Source: Arcuatula senhousia
Taxonomy: Eukaryota > Mollusca > Bivalvia > Mytilida > Mytilidae
Reading direction: 5' to 3'
Assembly (NCBI GenBank): GCA_963971305.1
Contig: CAXARO010000135.1
Coordinates: 34,075 to 98,074 of the forward strand
DNA: 64,000 nucleotides
Numbering within the stretch: position 1 is the stretch's first letter. The letters are not shown here. Below are more notes on the stretch, generated by a model. The model did not search any database, was not told where the DNA came from, and saw nothing but the letters and a program-made list of their open reading frames with translations.

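Overview
The window looks like intron-rich, AT-rich genomic DNA of an animal, most likely a bivalve mollusc such as a mussel (Mytilus-like). That assignment is an inference: it rests on the gene family found, the GT-AG intron structure, the Penelope-like retroelement remains, and dispersed repeat styles I associate with bivalves. No search was run. Nothing bacterial was seen (no operons, no tRNA or rRNA genes, no CRISPR).

One host gene is recognisable. It is a plus-strand TRPM-family (melastatin-type transient receptor potential) cation channel running from 12811 to the right edge. I reconstructed 17 exons (932 codons). Every proposed junction keeps the reading frame and has GT-AG borders. 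The exons encode, in order, the TRPM N-terminal SLOG/MHR region (12811-26106), the armadillo-like MHR3/4 region (28919-58198), the pre-S1 segment and S1 (59625-62147), S2, S3-S4 with the family's LGPKII signature after S4 (62755-63069), and S5 with the start of the pore helix (63848-64000). The first exon(s), and everything from the selectivity filter onward, lie outside the window or were not found.

Nearly everything else is mobile or repetitive DNA in the 5' flank and introns. 1-8000 holds dispersed retroelement-tail repeats, an array of short palindromes (about 2.0-3.7 kb) and a diverged 270-bp duplication. 8024-12487 is one repeat element split by two younger insertions. 15288-16363 is a 382-bp tandem array whose minus strand carries a complete type I hammerhead ribozyme in all three copies, so it looks like a retrozyme; a decayed solo copy lies at 21511-21785. 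22.6 kb and 58.8-59.3 kb hold Penelope-like 3' ends with GIY-YIG endonuclease remnants. 30138-31070 is a long open, 5'-truncated reverse transcriptase, with older relics at about 14.17 and 45.95 kb. Non-autonomous DNA transposons with readable TIRs and target duplications lie at 11107, 24776, 32123, 38818, 47344, 47831 and 49080. Two long arrays of about 150-160 bp units lie at 8.23-9.7 kb and 54.9-57.6 kb.

Two points stand out: the hammerhead-bearing tandem array inside a TRPM intron, and a 1.02-kb DNA transposon (24776-25798) whose terminal bases appear to supply the 3' splice site and first codon of a TRPM coding exon. Borders were placed by eye; identities were not computed.
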